Shown one piece after another: positions 10,125-20,478 of a DNA stretch of 64,000 bases; positions within the stretch are counted from its first letter, which is position 1; every line of letters starts with the position of its first letter. Position numbers and translations under genes: made by a program. Location of the stretch: positions 372,001 to 436,000 of the forward strand of contig NZ_AADV02000001.1 in the NCBI RefSeq assembly GCF_000167195.1, written 5' to 3'. The notes below the pieces were generated by a model. The model was not told the DNA's origin and ran no database searches. It worked only from the letters and a program-made list of their open reading frames with translations. The DNA is from Crocosphaera watsonii WH 8501. Its GTDB lineage: Bacteria > Cyanobacteriota > Cyanobacteriia > Cyanobacteriales > Microcystaceae.

Positions 10125-11133
10125 AACTTATTTTGTCTAGAAACACATAGTTATCTACACAGCTTACTGAGAGTTTAGCTCCAAACTCTATTGGTTTTCC
10201 TGCTTTTCCCCTCACTATTGGACGAATATGCGGTTGAGTTAAACTTACAATTCTTTGAGGAACACTCTGGGTCTTATTCTCCCACATTGACTGTTGTTGT
10301 TCATAAAATTTTTTGATAGTCTCTAGACAATTTTTCTGTCTTTTACTCAGATTTTCCAGGGAAGCCCCAGCTTGAATTAAGTCTTCTATATTTCCTAAAT
10401 TTTTCTTAAGGTATTTTAACTGTTTCCCGATAGCTTTTCTTCTTTCTTGATAAGATACTTTTCGTTTTTTAGCTACTTTTAAGTATTCCTTTCTAGCAAT
10501 TTTTCTAGAAGTTCTCGGCTTTTTTCTCAATTTTACTCTTAATGGTTTATAAAGATTATCTATTATTCTTTCTTTCTCAATTCTGGCTTGATTTAATATG
10601 CCTAAATCCGTTGGGTATTTGATGTCTGCTGGCGCACAAGTCGCATCTAAAATTAGTTTACCTTTATTTTTTATTTTTTCTCCTTTTTCTTGGAGACAAT
10701 CCTTTTTTTTTACTTCTTTATCACTCTTGTCTATTTCTCTTTTTACTATTTTTTTATTGATTTTGTTTATCAATTCTCCATCAATTCTTTTCTTAAAATG
10801 AACTAGCATTGAAGATTCCAGTGGTGGCTCTTGTTGATAACAATTTAAACCTATAAAGTATTGTAGATAGGGATTTTCTCTAATCTGTTCTATAGTTTCT
10901 CTATCACTTGTTCCTAATTTTTCCTTAATAATTAATGTCCCTAATGCCATTCTAAATAGTTTGGCTGGCGCACCTTTTTCTGCTGAAAAAAGTTTAGCAT
11001 ATTCTTCCTCAAAATCATCCCAAGGCATCAACTCTGCCATGATTACCCAACGATTATTGGGGGACAATTTGCCCTCGAAAGGTAATTCAAATTTTTCTGG
11101 GGGCGGTAAAGGTTGCTCCTCTTTTCGATACAT
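10125..11133 (-). pseudogene. IS5/IS1182-type transposase, C-terminus lost
   Basis: Residues 1 to about 336 of the 508-residue transposase are present, including the first catalytic block LDATCAPADIKYPTD. The frame then enters the IS66 terminal repeat (CNCSPQ) and stops at 10105. The second Asp and the Glu of the DDE triad, present in the copy at 30088-31614, are missing. Confidence 0.85.
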
Positions 11134-11269
11134 TTGTTCTTGACCAACAACTGGGAGGTGCTTCTACCAATTATAGCGGTTTGTAGCCGACAAAGCTGAT
11201 CTTTTTTGCGATCGCGAATATGGGTGTAACCTTTTAAAGAATAGGCTTTTGCTTTTATTCAGCAAACCC
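10125..11269. mobile_element. IS5/IS1182-type element, left part deleted
   Basis: The right terminal repeat TCAGCAAACCC (11259-11269) is present, but the element is cut at about 10125 by the IS66. Sequence is near-identical to the complete copies at 15431-17121 and 30060-31750. It is inserted in an IS1380-family transposase gene, whose N-terminal codons continue directly at 11270. Confidence 0.85.
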
Positions 11270-11470
11270 TACATAAGATTGATGACGATGATCTTGAAAA
11301 CAGTTACCAAACTTCTCGGTAATTCCCAGTTTTTTATCCAACTCAGCTATCCAGACAATCCCCGCATCTGAAGTGATTAGTCCCCCATCAAAATTAGCGA
11401 TTATTTCTTTTCCTTTCTGTTTACTAAAGTTGATTACTTGACGAGGGTTTCGGGGATGACTGGGACTCAT
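11270..11470 (-). pseudogene. IS1380-family transposase, N-terminal fragment
   Basis: About 67 residues starting MSPSHPRNPRQVINFSKQ and containing ANFDGGLITSDAG, the conserved opening of IS1380 transposases. The gene is interrupted after HQSYV by the right end of the IS5-type element. The downstream remainder is not found nearby. Confidence 0.75.
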
Positions 11471-11619
11471 TAAATCAGTTTAAGGTAAATTGCTTTAATA
11501 ATTAAATTATAGCATATTTTATTCTAACAATCTAGTACTATTAGAGATTTTATTAATAATTTTTTTGGAAAAATGAGTAATTGATTTATCTTTTCATCTT
11601 TGTCTAATTCGGGTTGATT

Positions 11620-12759
11620 TTAACTTAAAATCTGACAACAGACTGTTGGTTGGGGAAATCTGCGATCGCTCTGTTCAAACCCACTTCCTGTAAGGCTTCT
11701 GTGTTTGGCGATCGCAGATTTTGTGAGAAATTCGGGATTAAGGATTAGTTGATTTAATAATTGGTTACAGGTTCGTATAATGAGAAATCCATTCAGGGGT
11801 TGTGCATCACAATCAGTGAGAATTGTGGGAATATTGGCCTGTAGATATGGGTTGAGTTGTTGTTTTGATTCTTCCTTTAAACCCTCTGTTAGATAGTTGA
11901 TCAACCAAATCTTAAAAATTTTGAATGGGGAGGACTTAATTTGAAAAAAAAGTTTGAATATTGTTTGATTCTTTATTCGACTTGGAGTTAATTGAATAAA
12001 AGTTTCTACTGCTGTCCTAAAAGCTTGATGATTCAATAAGGTAGGGTTAGGAACAACTTGTATAGGTTGAGGAATTTTGCTTGTCATGCTGCGAAGACGA
12101 GCAACTTCAATTTTTTGTTTTTGCAGCACAATTGTTCTGTTGAATTTTTCTTGAAAGGAGTTTTGTTGATGTCGTTTGAAACCAGCTAAAAAATTAATAT
12201 ACTCTGGTAGACTATAATGGTCTGCTAAACACCCTTTATATAAGAAGGGGTAACGTCCTAATAAATCCCCTAAAACTTGTGGTTTTGCTGCATCGGAACT
12301 AAGAAGAGGATTGATAATATGACTTAATCTTTGTAATTTTAAATATTCAGAGCTTCCCGAAAAAGCTTGACTTTCTTCTTGCCACCTTTCAATAAAATTT
12401 TCTGGCTTTTTCTCAGACAAATTTAGTTCTTTAAATAAATTAAGTAAACGATAAATAATACTTTTTGCATCTTCTTCAACTATCCAATAGGCAATACAAA
12501 TTTGACAAATATTATTTAAAAATGATAGACAATTACCTTTAGTATTTGGTGAGCATACTATATTCTTGACCATTTTCTGAACTTCCACATCGGGGTAATA
12601 CTCAGTCTCTGCTAATAGTAAATGTAGTTTATCTAATACCTCAGAACTGGGCTTAGTTTCTATCAATGTGAGAAAATATTGATAGAGACTGTTATCGGTA
12701 GTCACAGTTTTTGTAGATATAGATTCTAATGTACCAAATGAGCCTTGAGTTATCACCAT
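11620..12759 (-). CDS. conserved cyanobacterial hypothetical protein (379 aa)
   Basis: A 379-residue mostly helical protein with no signal peptide or membrane segment and no motif I can name. Segments such as CQICIAYWIVEEDAKSIIYR and LLGRYPFLYKGCLADHYSLP look like well-conserved protein. The last 35 residues are encoded by DNA with two HIP1 GCGATCGC sites and look unlike the rest, so the natural C-terminus may have been replaced. It stands alone, divergent from the GH57 gene. Function unknown. Confidence 0.6.
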   Translation of the reverse strand: MVITQGSFGTLESISTKTVTTDNSLYQYFLTLIETKPSSEVLDKLHLLLAETEYYPDVEVQKMVKNIVCSPNTKGNCLSFLNNICQICIAYWIVEEDAKSIIYRLLNLFKELNLSEKKPENFIERWQEESQAFSGSSEYLKLQRLSHIINPLLSSDAAKPQVLGDLLGRYPFLYKGCLADHYSLPEYINFLAGFKRHQQNSFQEKFNRTIVLQKQKIEVARLRSMTSKIPQPIQVVPNPTLLNHQAFRTAVETFIQLTPSRIKNQTIFKLFFQIKSSPFKIFKIWLINYLTEGLKEESKQQLNPYLQANIPTILTDCDAQPLNGFLIIRTCNQLLNQLILNPEFLTKSAIAKHRSLTGSGFEQSDRRFPQPTVCCQILS

Positions 12760-13058
12760 ATTACTAATTACAATTCACCTAACTTTCATTAATTATTGAT
12801 GCGATCGCTCTCAAACTCAAGAAAAAAAATTACTAAGGTTATGTGATCTTTTATATTGACATTATTAACTTACTATGGTAGCTGCAAACGTTACCGTATT
12901 TTCCACAAAGAAGGGGAGATTTCAGGTAATCTAGAAGGTATGGCAGTTCAAGTTTGGGTGTTTAAACAAGGCCGTTTCTCACATTTTAGGTAAATATACC
13001 TTCATTAATCACTCACTGTTGCTATTACTCATCACAACCACAGAGATTAAAAAATATA
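12760..13058. other. divergent intergenic region upstream of the GH57 gene
   Basis: This 299-bp gap separates two divergent genes and must hold both promoters. I see one HIP1 site near 12801 and a 19-codon open frame from 12875, but no clear operator, riboswitch or RNA gene. Confidence 0.4.
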
Positions 13059-15308
13059 ATGGCTCATCCTCTATACGTTGCATTTATTTGGCATCAACAC
13101 CAACCCTTGTATAAATCCCGTGAAGCGATTAATGATCCCAATGGACAGTATCGTATGCCTTGGGCCCGTTTACACGGTGTCAAAGATTATTTAGACCTAA
13201 TTCTTGTATTAGAAGAGTTTCCCAAGCTGCATCAAACGGTTAACTTAGTCCCTTCTTTGATTCTACAGTTAGAAGATTATAGCCGAGGAACTGCACTCGA
13301 TCGCTACATGGCTTTAACTTTAACTTCTGCTATCGATCTCACAGATGAAGATAAAGGATTCATTTTTGACCACTTTTTTGATGCTCATCACCGCACCTTA
13401 ATCGATCCCTATTATCGCTATTCTGAATTGAATATGCAAAAGCACGATAAAGGCCGAGAATGGTGCTTTGAAAATTGGAGTGTCCATGATTATAGCGATC
13501 TCTTGGCTTGGCATAACCTAGCTTGGATCGACCCCATTTTCCGAGAAAAAGATCCCGAAATAGCTGCTTGGTTTGAACAAGGAAAAGGCTTTTCTTTGGA
13601 AGATCGCAAAAAAATTATTGCTAAACATCGGGAAATTATCGGACAAATTATCCCGCAACACAAAAAAATGCAGGATTCTGGGCAGTTAGAACTAATTACA
13701 ACGCCCTATACTCACCCCATTTTACCCTTACTAGCGGATACAGATTCGGGACAGGTAGCCATTCCTGAGATGCAGTTACCTGAAAAACGGTTCCAGTATC
13801 CTCAAGATATTCCTTGTCATCTGCGTAAAGCGAAACAAATGTACGTCGATCGCTTTGGCTGCCAACCGAAAGGACTCTGGCCGTCAGAACAGTCCGTTAG
13901 CCCTGCCATTCTACCCTATGTAGCTCAAGAAAAGTTTAATTGGTTGTGTTCCGATGAATCGGTTTTGGGTTGGAGTGTGGAACATTATTTCTATCGGGAT
14001 GAAACCGGAAACGTTTGTGATCCCCACAGAATGTACCTTCCCTATCGCCTCGAAACTGAATACGGAGATTTAGCCATTGTCTTCCGTGATCACCGTTTAT
14101 CCGACTTAATCGGCTTTAGTTATAGTGGTATGGAACCCCGTCACGCTGCTTCTGATTTTCTGGGACATTTACAAGCCATTTCTCGTTCTTTGGTGGAACG
14201 TCAAGAAAGCAAAGTTACCACCCTGGAAGATCCCTGGTTAGTTACCATTGCCCTAGATGGGGAAAATTGTTGGGAATACTATCACGATGACGGCTTACAC
14301 TTCCTCAGAGCGTTATATTCTCAGTTAAGCGAGGTTGATGATATAGAATTAGTCACCGTTTCCGAATTTATTGAGAAGTTTCCCCCCAAAGAAGAAATTC
14401 CAGCCAAGAATTTACACAGTGGTTCCTGGGTAGATGGTAGCTTTAGCACCTGGATCGGTGATCCAGTCAAAAATAAGGCTTGGGACCTCTTAACCGATGC
14501 TCGTAAGATTATGGCAAAACACCCCGAAGCCACGGAACAAAGTAACCCCGAAGCCTGGGAAGCGTTATACGCAGCCGAAGGCTCGGACTGGTGTTGGTGG
14601 TTTGGAGAAGGTCATTCTTCCAGTCATGGGGCTTTATTTGATGAATTGTATAGGGAGCATTTACGGGGAGTTTATTCGGCTCTGGGTGAACCTATTCCTG
14701 ATAACTTATATGAAGCTCTCGACGATCATACCAAGAAAGGCGATCGCCCCCCAGAAGGCTTTATTCAACCTGTGATCAATGGTGATGTTGATGAGGAAGA
14801 CTGGGAAAAAGCCGGACGCATCGAAATTGGCGGCTCAACGGGAACTATGCACAAAGCGAGTACGGTGCAACGCATCTACTACGGTGCGGATCACCTGAAT
14901 TTATATCTACGTTTTGATGTCAAAATGGGGTCACAACCCGGTCGAGACTTACCCAATGAGTTACATTTACTCTGGTATTACGCCGATACCGATGTGTTTA
15001 CCAGTTCGGTTCCTTTGGCGGATGTTCCTGACGAAGCACCGCTTAATTATACTTTCCACCATCATGTAGGGATTAATTTGGTTTCTCAGTCAGCCTGGTT
15101 ACAACAAGCTTGGCATAGTAATGACTGGCACCCGAAAAATCACCGTATTGAGGTGGCGTTTAATCAATGTTTAGAAATTGCGGTTCCTTGGAGTGATCTA
15201 CACCGTGAACCGGATGCTTGGTTGCATTTAGTGGCTGTATTCGCTGATCACGGTAAGTTCCGTAGCTTTTTACCCGAAAACCAATTAGTGGAGTTGAAAG
15301 TTCCTTAA
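13059..15308 (+). CDS. glycoside hydrolase family 57 protein (alpha-amylase / glucan-acting)
   Basis: The 749-residue protein opens with YVAFIWHQHQPLY, the first conserved GH57 block. It has GLWPSE (Glu277, probable nucleophile) and ALDGENCWEYY (Asp400, probable acid/base), and ends with a beta-rich domain like those of cyanobacterial GH57 enzymes. GH57 members act on alpha-glucans (amylase, 4-alpha-glucanotransferase, branching), so a role in glycogen turnover in the cytoplasm is likely; the exact reaction cannot be told from sequence. No signal peptide. The gene is single, intact and followed by a strong terminator. Confidence 0.88.
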   Translation: MAHPLYVAFIWHQHQPLYKSREAINDPNGQYRMPWARLHGVKDYLDLILVLEEFPKLHQTVNLVPSLILQLEDYSRGTALDRYMALTLTSAIDLTDEDKGFIFDHFFDAHHRTLIDPYYRYSELNMQKHDKGREWCFENWSVHDYSDLLAWHNLAWIDPIFREKDPEIAAWFEQGKGFSLEDRKKIIAKHREIIGQIIPQHKKMQDSGQLELITTPYTHPILPLLADTDSGQVAIPEMQLPEKRFQYPQDIPCHLRKAKQMYVDRFGCQPKGLWPSEQSVSPAILPYVAQEKFNWLCSDESVLGWSVEHYFYRDETGNVCDPHRMYLPYRLETEYGDLAIVFRDHRLSDLIGFSYSGMEPRHAASDFLGHLQAISRSLVERQESKVTTLEDPWLVTIALDGENCWEYYHDDGLHFLRALYSQLSEVDDIELVTVSEFIEKFPPKEEIPAKNLHSGSWVDGSFSTWIGDPVKNKAWDLLTDARKIMAKHPEATEQSNPEAWEALYAAEGSDWCWWFGEGHSSSHGALFDELYREHLRGVYSALGEPIPDNLYEALDDHTKKGDRPPEGFIQPVINGDVDEEDWEKAGRIEIGGSTGTMHKASTVQRIYYGADHLNLYLRFDVKMGSQPGRDLPNELHLLWYYADTDVFTSSVPLADVPDEAPLNYTFHHHVGINLVSQSAWLQQAWHSNDWHPKNHRIEVAFNQCLEIAVPWSDLHREPDAWLHLVAVFADHGKFRSFLPENQLVELKVP

Positions 15309-15340
15309 AGGTGAGTTAGAGAAAATTTTGAATATGAACA

Positions 15341-15368
15341 AACCCGACTTTTAAAAAGTCGGGTTTTT
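15341..15368 (+). terminator. intrinsic terminator of the GH57 gene
   Basis: A 12-bp perfect stem (AACCCGACTTTT and its complement) with a one-base loop is followed by a T-run, 33 bp after the GH57 stop codon. It also lies just beyond the end of the converging MscS-family gene and could serve both. Confidence 0.85.
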
Positions 15369-15430
15369 AAACTTCAGATGATGAGATTTTCAAAGAAAGC
15401 TTGCTTTTTTGATAGTATTAAAGTTAAATA

Positions 15431-17121
15431 GGGTTTGCTGAATAAAAGCAAAACCCTATTCTTTAAAAGGTTACACCCATATTCGCGATCGCAAAAAAGA
15501 TCAGCTTTGTCGGCTACAAACCGCTATAATTGGTAGAAACACCTCCCAGTTGTTGGTCAAGAACAAATGTATCGAAAAGAGGAGCAACCTTTACCGCCCC
15601 CAGAAAAATTTGAATTACCTTTCGAGGGCAAATTGTCCCCCAATAATCGTTGGGTAATCATGGCAGAGTTGATACCTTGGGATGATTTTGAGGAAGAATA
15701 TGCTAAACTTTTTTCAGCAGAAAAAGGTGCGCCAGCCAAACTATTTAGAATGGCATTAGGGACATTAATTATTAAGGAAAAATTAGGAACAAGTGATAGA
15801 GAAACTATAGAACAGATTAGAGAAAATCCCTATCTACAATACTTTATAGGTTTAAATTGTTATCAACAAGAGCCACCACTGGAATCTTCAATGCTAGTTC
15901 ATTTTAGGAAAAGAATTGATGGAGAATTGATAAACAAAATCAATAAAAAAATAGTAAAAAGAGAAATAGACAAGAGTGATAAAGAAGTAAAAAAAAAGGA
16001 TTGTCTCCAATAAAAAGGAGAAAAAATAAAAAATAAAGGTAAACTAATTTTAGATGCGACTTGTGCGCCAGCAGACATCAAATACCCAACGGATTTAGGC
16101 ATATTAAATCAAGCCAGAATTGAGACAGAAAGAATAATAGATAATCTTTATAAACCATTAAGAGTAAAATTGAGAAAAAAGCCGAGAACTTCTAGAAAAA
16201 TTGCTAGAAAGGAATACTTAAAAGTAGCTAAAAAACGAAAAGTATCTTATCAAGAAAGAAGAAAAGCTATCGGGAAACAGTTAAAATACCTTAAGAAAAA
16301 TTTAGGAAATATAGAAGACTTAATTCAAGCTGGGGCTTCCCTGGAAAATCTGAGTAAAAGACAGAAAAATTGTCTAGAGACTATCAAAAAAGTTTATGAA
16401 CAACAACAGTCAATGTGGGAGAATAAGACCCAGAGTGTTCCTCAAAGAATTGTAAGTTTAACTCAACCGCATATTCGTCCAATAGTGAGGGGAAAAGCAG
16501 GAAAACCAATAGAGTTTGGAGCTAAACTCTCAGTAAGCTGTGTAGATAACTATGTGTTTCTAGACAAAATAAGTTGGGAAAACTTCAATGAATCTTGTCA
16601 TTTAAAAGAACAAGTAGAAAAGTATAAAGAAACGTTTGGCTATTATCCCGAATCCGTCCATGTAGATAAAATTTATCGAACTAGGGAAAACAGAAATTGG
16701 TGTAAGGAAAGAGGGATAAGAATCAGTGGTCCGAAGTTAGGAAGACCTCCGAAAAATGTCAGTGAAGAAGAAAAGAAACAAGCCCACTCCGATGAATGCT
16801 TCCGTAATGCTATTGAGGGAAAGTTTGGACAAGCTAAACGAAGATTCAGCCTAAATCTCGTGATAACAAAACTCCCTGAAACCTCCATTACATCTATTGC
16901 TATTACATTTTTAGTTGTCAATCTTTCTAAACTTCTGAGGCAGCTTTTGTCGCTTTTTTTGTCCTTATTTACTGATAATAGAACAGGGGAACTCATCAAA
17001 CCGCCTTTCATTAATTTTGATTATACCTTAAACAATTTTTATGTACTAAAACTTATTGATTTGTCAGAAAATTCTTGGTCAAAAGTGGCATAAATTTTGG
17101 AGAAACTTTTTCAGCAAACCC
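15431..17121. mobile_element. IS5/IS1182-type element, complete, with target duplication
   Basis: The 1691-bp element has ends GGGTTTGCTGA (15431) and TCAGCAAACCC (17121). It is flanked by a perfect 6-bp direct repeat TAAATA (15425-15430 and 17122-17127). This is the clearest intact insertion footprint in the window and points to a relatively recent simple transposition into the MscS-family gene. Confidence 0.92.
15567..17093 (+). pseudogene. IS5/IS1182-type transposase with a nonsense codon
   Basis: The 508-codon frame is identical in layout to the intact copy at 30088-31614, but codon 149 is TAA (16011-16013) where that copy has GAA (a G-to-T change). Downstream the frame stays open through DATCAPADI, the VHVDKIYRTRENRNWCKERG block and RNAIEGKFGQAKRR. 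Without suppression only the N-terminal 148 residues are made. Confidence 0.85.
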
Positions 17122-17912
17122 TAAATAGTTATTAGGAACCACCATTAATGTACCTTTTCCAGAAATACGAATTTTGGTAGAACATAACCCGATAGACTCA
17201 ACTTTACCAAAAGTTCCATCTGGTAAACCGATATAATCACTAACCATAAAAGGACGATCCAGATAGAGAACAATTCCTCCCAATAATTGTTCTAATGTTT
17301 TTTGAGCCGCAAAAGCGATGGCTACACCACTAATACCTAAACTAGCAATTAAACCAAATATATTAATTTCATGAGCTTGGGAAAAAATGGTAATAATAAT
17401 GAATAAAAATAGAAAAAAAGTCAACCCTTTAGCAACAATTAGTAAATCACTATTTAACTTTTGTCCATTTTGAGTAATCTCAGTGAGATAAATCTTAAAA
17501 AAACGTTCAACTAAACGATAACCTAGCCAACCAATAACTAAAGAAACCGATAAACCCACAGGAAATTCAATAATATTGATTGACTGAAGTTTTGGGACTA
17601 AACGATGGGTTACTAATAAAATAATATCAGCTAATAATAAGAGAATTATTGACTGTAATAAAGCTTGATCAGGATTAATTATTCGTTGATAAATCTTTTG
17701 AGTTTCTGAAGTAGCTATGTTCTCTCGGAAAATCACTAATAAACGAAGTATTTGGGGTAAAGCAACTATCACAAGAACAATAGCTAAACCCACAGGAATT
17801 ATTGGCCAATTAATCAATATTTTTTCAAAATTTAACATAACGCCACATTAAAAGTATCTTTTTTTTGTATTGCTACATTATACAAATAAAAGTATACAAG
17901 CAAAAATTAATT

Positions 17913-19322
17913 TTAATGTGAAACAGAAGATGGAATAGGTAAGGAAAAATTCTTAGATTTTTCTAACTGAGAAGCTAAGCGAATTAAAGTTAACTCATCA
18001 GCAGGTTTTCCTACTAATTGAATTCCCACGGGTAAACCGTTTTCATCCTGTGCCATTGGTAACGTCATCGCTGGTAAACCACTAGCATTAAATGCAGGAC
18101 AAGGAGCAATCCAATTGATTATTTTTTCTAAAGTTTCTTGGGGTGATAAATGCGCCCATTGTCCTATTTTAATCGGTTGATGTAAATAAACAGGTAATAG
18201 TAAGACATCAAAATGCTCAAAAAAGACCACCAATTGACGGGAAAAAATCTGTATTTGCTGAACAGCCTGTAAATATTCTCCTGCACTTACCCTTTGTTCT
18301 CTAAACCAATTATTCAGAGGACTCAACATACTTGGAGGCAGTCCAGATGCCCCTATTCCCGATTGCCAAATTTTAGTAAAGGGTTCAATTAATGCCTCCA
18401 CTGATGGACAGTTTATTTCTAAAAAATGACCAAAAGACTCTAATAATTTAGCCGTTTTATCGACGGTTTCTTTAACAATGGGTTCGCTTTTAGTAAAGGG
18501 GGGCATATGGTCACAAAAAGCAATTTTTAATGGGGTAGAAACTTGTTTTGTTGCTTCTAAAAAAGAGATTTCAGGAGACGGCAACCAATAGGGATCACCA
18601 GGAATATAACCGGACATAACATCTAATAAAGCCGCTGCATCAGCCACTGTACGTGCTAAAGGCCCATTGCTAGAAATGCCACTTTGATAGTCTCCCACAG
18701 GTGCATTAGATATCCTTCCCCTACTCGGTTTTATACCCACTAAACCACAGCAGGCCGCTGGACCACGAACGGAACCCCCACCATCGGAACCCTGGGCAAC
18801 CGGACAGAAACCTGCCGCCACAGCCGCCGCTGCACCTCCACTGGAACCCCCTGCAGTATAGTCTAAATGCCAGGGGTTACGGGCAGGAGAAAAGCCTGGG
18901 GGTTCGGTGAAAGGAAATGATCCCAGTTGGGAGGTGGCAGTCTTCCCTAAGACGATAAACCCTGCTCCCTTCATGCGGGTTGTCACCCCGTCATCATAGT
19001 TAGCAATATTCTCCCTCAATGCTGCTACACCATAGGTTAAAGGCATTCCTGCTACTGCATTGAGGTCCTTAATGGTAGTGGGAACACCGAAAAACAGAGG
19101 TAAACTATTAGGATCTGATGTATTAAGTAACTGTTCAGTTTTTGTTTGGGCTTCTTGGAGGGCAGTTTCAGCAGCAACATGGAAAAAACTACCCAGTTTA
19201 GGATTATATTTTTCGATTCTATCTAGATAAAGTTGGGTTAATTCTAGGGGAGAAATGCTGCGATCGCGGATTAATTGAGCTAAGTCTAACGCAGGAGTAA
19301 AGGCTAAATCAAGGGATTTCAT
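17913..19322 (-). CDS. amidase, amidase-signature family
   Basis: The 469-residue protein has the amidase-signature core: Lys85 in PTTIKDLNAV, cis-Ser160 in TAGGSSGGAAAAV and nucleophile Ser184 in SDGGGSVRGPAACCG, the Ser-cisSer-Lys triad. Members hydrolyse carboxamides to acids and ammonia; GatA belongs here too. The lack of a gatBC context and the sequence around LVGIKPSRGR fit a general amidase rather than GatA, though substrate cannot be predicted. Single intact gene, cytoplasmic, 74 bp from the MscS-family gene on the same strand. Confidence 0.85.
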   Translation of the reverse strand: MKSLDLAFTPALDLAQLIRDRSISPLELTQLYLDRIEKYNPKLGSFFHVAAETALQEAQTKTEQLLNTSDPNSLPLFFGVPTTIKDLNAVAGMPLTYGVAALRENIANYDDGVTTRMKGAGFIVLGKTATSQLGSFPFTEPPGFSPARNPWHLDYTAGGSSGGAAAAVAAGFCPVAQGSDGGGSVRGPAACCGLVGIKPSRGRISNAPVGDYQSGISSNGPLARTVADAAALLDVMSGYIPGDPYWLPSPEISFLEATKQVSTPLKIAFCDHMPPFTKSEPIVKETVDKTAKLLESFGHFLEINCPSVEALIEPFTKIWQSGIGASGLPPSMLSPLNNWFREQRVSAGEYLQAVQQIQIFSRQLVVFFEHFDVLLLPVYLHQPIKIGQWAHLSPQETLEKIINWIAPCPAFNASGLPAMTLPMAQDENGLPVGIQLVGKPADELTLIRLASQLEKSKNFSLPIPSSVSH

Positions 19323-19473
19323 AAAATTTAAGAAAGAGGGAGCTTAAACTTTTTATCCTATCATGTTAGTAACTTATATCTGATTAAATATTGACTAGAA
19401 GGGTTGATTATTCTAATTGGGATAATATTTCATTCTATTTTGTGTATTTTTTGTTCAATTTTGTAATTCTTAT

Positions 19474-20478
19474 TTAATAAGAATTACAAAATTTTTCACC
19501 GTCAAAATGAATCAAATGGTCAGGTGATTCTGCGATCCATACTTCTGTTTCCCAAGCAATGTCACTAACAAACTTACGAAAGGTCTTTTTATCTAAAAAA
19601 GCAGTAACAAAAATTAACTCAGCTTGGCAATTATTGGTTAATCTTTTCAAATTTAATAGACGAACTGGAGAGATTACTCCTGAACTATTAACTGCTTCAA
19701 TGAGATATAACCAGTTTTTAGTATGTGAATAAGCAATAATATCAGGTAACTCACCATGAGAAATTTCAAAAAATTTTAATTCCTTCAATTTATCTTGCTC
19801 TAAATGTAAAAATTTATCGGCTGTATCTCCTATATATAAAACCTCTGCACCGTAACCGTAGCGAGGAAGAAATAACTCAATAATTGCTTTTTGTAATTCA
19901 TTATGTTTTCCTGGACTCAGTTCTAAAATTTTACCAGATGGAAAAATAATAGGAACTAAATTAAGGGAACGACTTTCAGAAAGCTCAGTTTTCAAAGTTT
20001 TTGTATTTTTTAAAATTTTACTAAGTTCATAATCCCATTTTTGAGTTCCAAAAGTTTCAATTACAATAGCATAATCAGGATTTAATGCAAATGCTCTTGT
20101 TCCATCATTACGCGCAGCATTAGGGTTAGTAGCACTAGCAATAACTATTCCTGATAGGACCAATAATTTTAAGTCTTTTCTACGAATATCATCATAAGAA
20201 CTCTCTGAAATATTTTCATCAAAATACGTATTCCAAAATTTAATAATTTCTCTTGTTCTTAGAGCATGGTTTTGAGAAGTTTTCTGAACATTTTTCCAAT
20301 CTTGACTATTTTTGAGATTAGCAACAGCTAAAAAAGCCATTCCTAGTCTTTCTAACCTTCTAGTTGTTTGTTTTTCTAGGGGAATACCTAATTGTTCAAG
20401 AATAAATAATGCTTCATTAAGCAATGACTTAATTTCAGTATTTTTAGTTGATTTTGCAGTATAGTCTTTAGAATTCAT
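19474..20478 (-). CDS. type II restriction endonuclease, BsuBI/PstI family
   Basis: The 334-residue protein contains LPDIIAYSHTKNWLYLIEAV near residue 244, a PD-(D/E)XK-type site with Asp246 and Glu261 as found in BsuBI and PstI, which cut CTGCAG. The upstream half has the two-lobed helical region of that family. Its ATG overlaps the stop of the methyltransferase gene by 4 bp (ATGA), so the methyltransferase is translated first, which protects the host. Whether the target is CTGCAG is not certain. Intact. Confidence 0.82.
   Translation of the reverse strand: MNSKDYTAKSTKNTEIKSLLNEALFILEQLGIPLEKQTTRRLERLGMAFLAVANLKNSQDWKNVQKTSQNHALRTREIIKFWNTYFDENISESSYDDIRRKDLKLLVLSGIVIASATNPNAARNDGTRAFALNPDYAIVIETFGTQKWDYELSKILKNTKTLKTELSESRSLNLVPIIFPSGKILELSPGKHNELQKAIIELFLPRYGYGAEVLYIGDTADKFLHLEQDKLKELKFFEISHGELPDIIAYSHTKNWLYLIEAVNSSGVISPVRLLNLKRLTNNCQAELIFVTAFLDKKTFRKFVSDIAWETEVWIAESPDHLIHFDGEKFCNSY

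Larger units (their letters stand above)
15374..17838 (-). pseudogene. MscS-family mechanosensitive channel, split by an IS
   Basis: Reading down from 17838, 239 residues encode four or five hydrophobic segments and the MscS core (GLIASLGISGVAIAFAAQKT, then FMVSDYIGLPDGTFGKVESI and LMVVPNNYL). An IS5-type element is inserted at 17122. Excising it with one TAAATA copy continues the frame for 16 codons (TLILSKKQAFFENLII) to a TGA at 15374, giving about 255 residues. That would be a short MscS-like pore protein for release of solutes under osmotic downshock. The channel is now truncated and carries a transposon-encoded tail. Confidence 0.8.
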
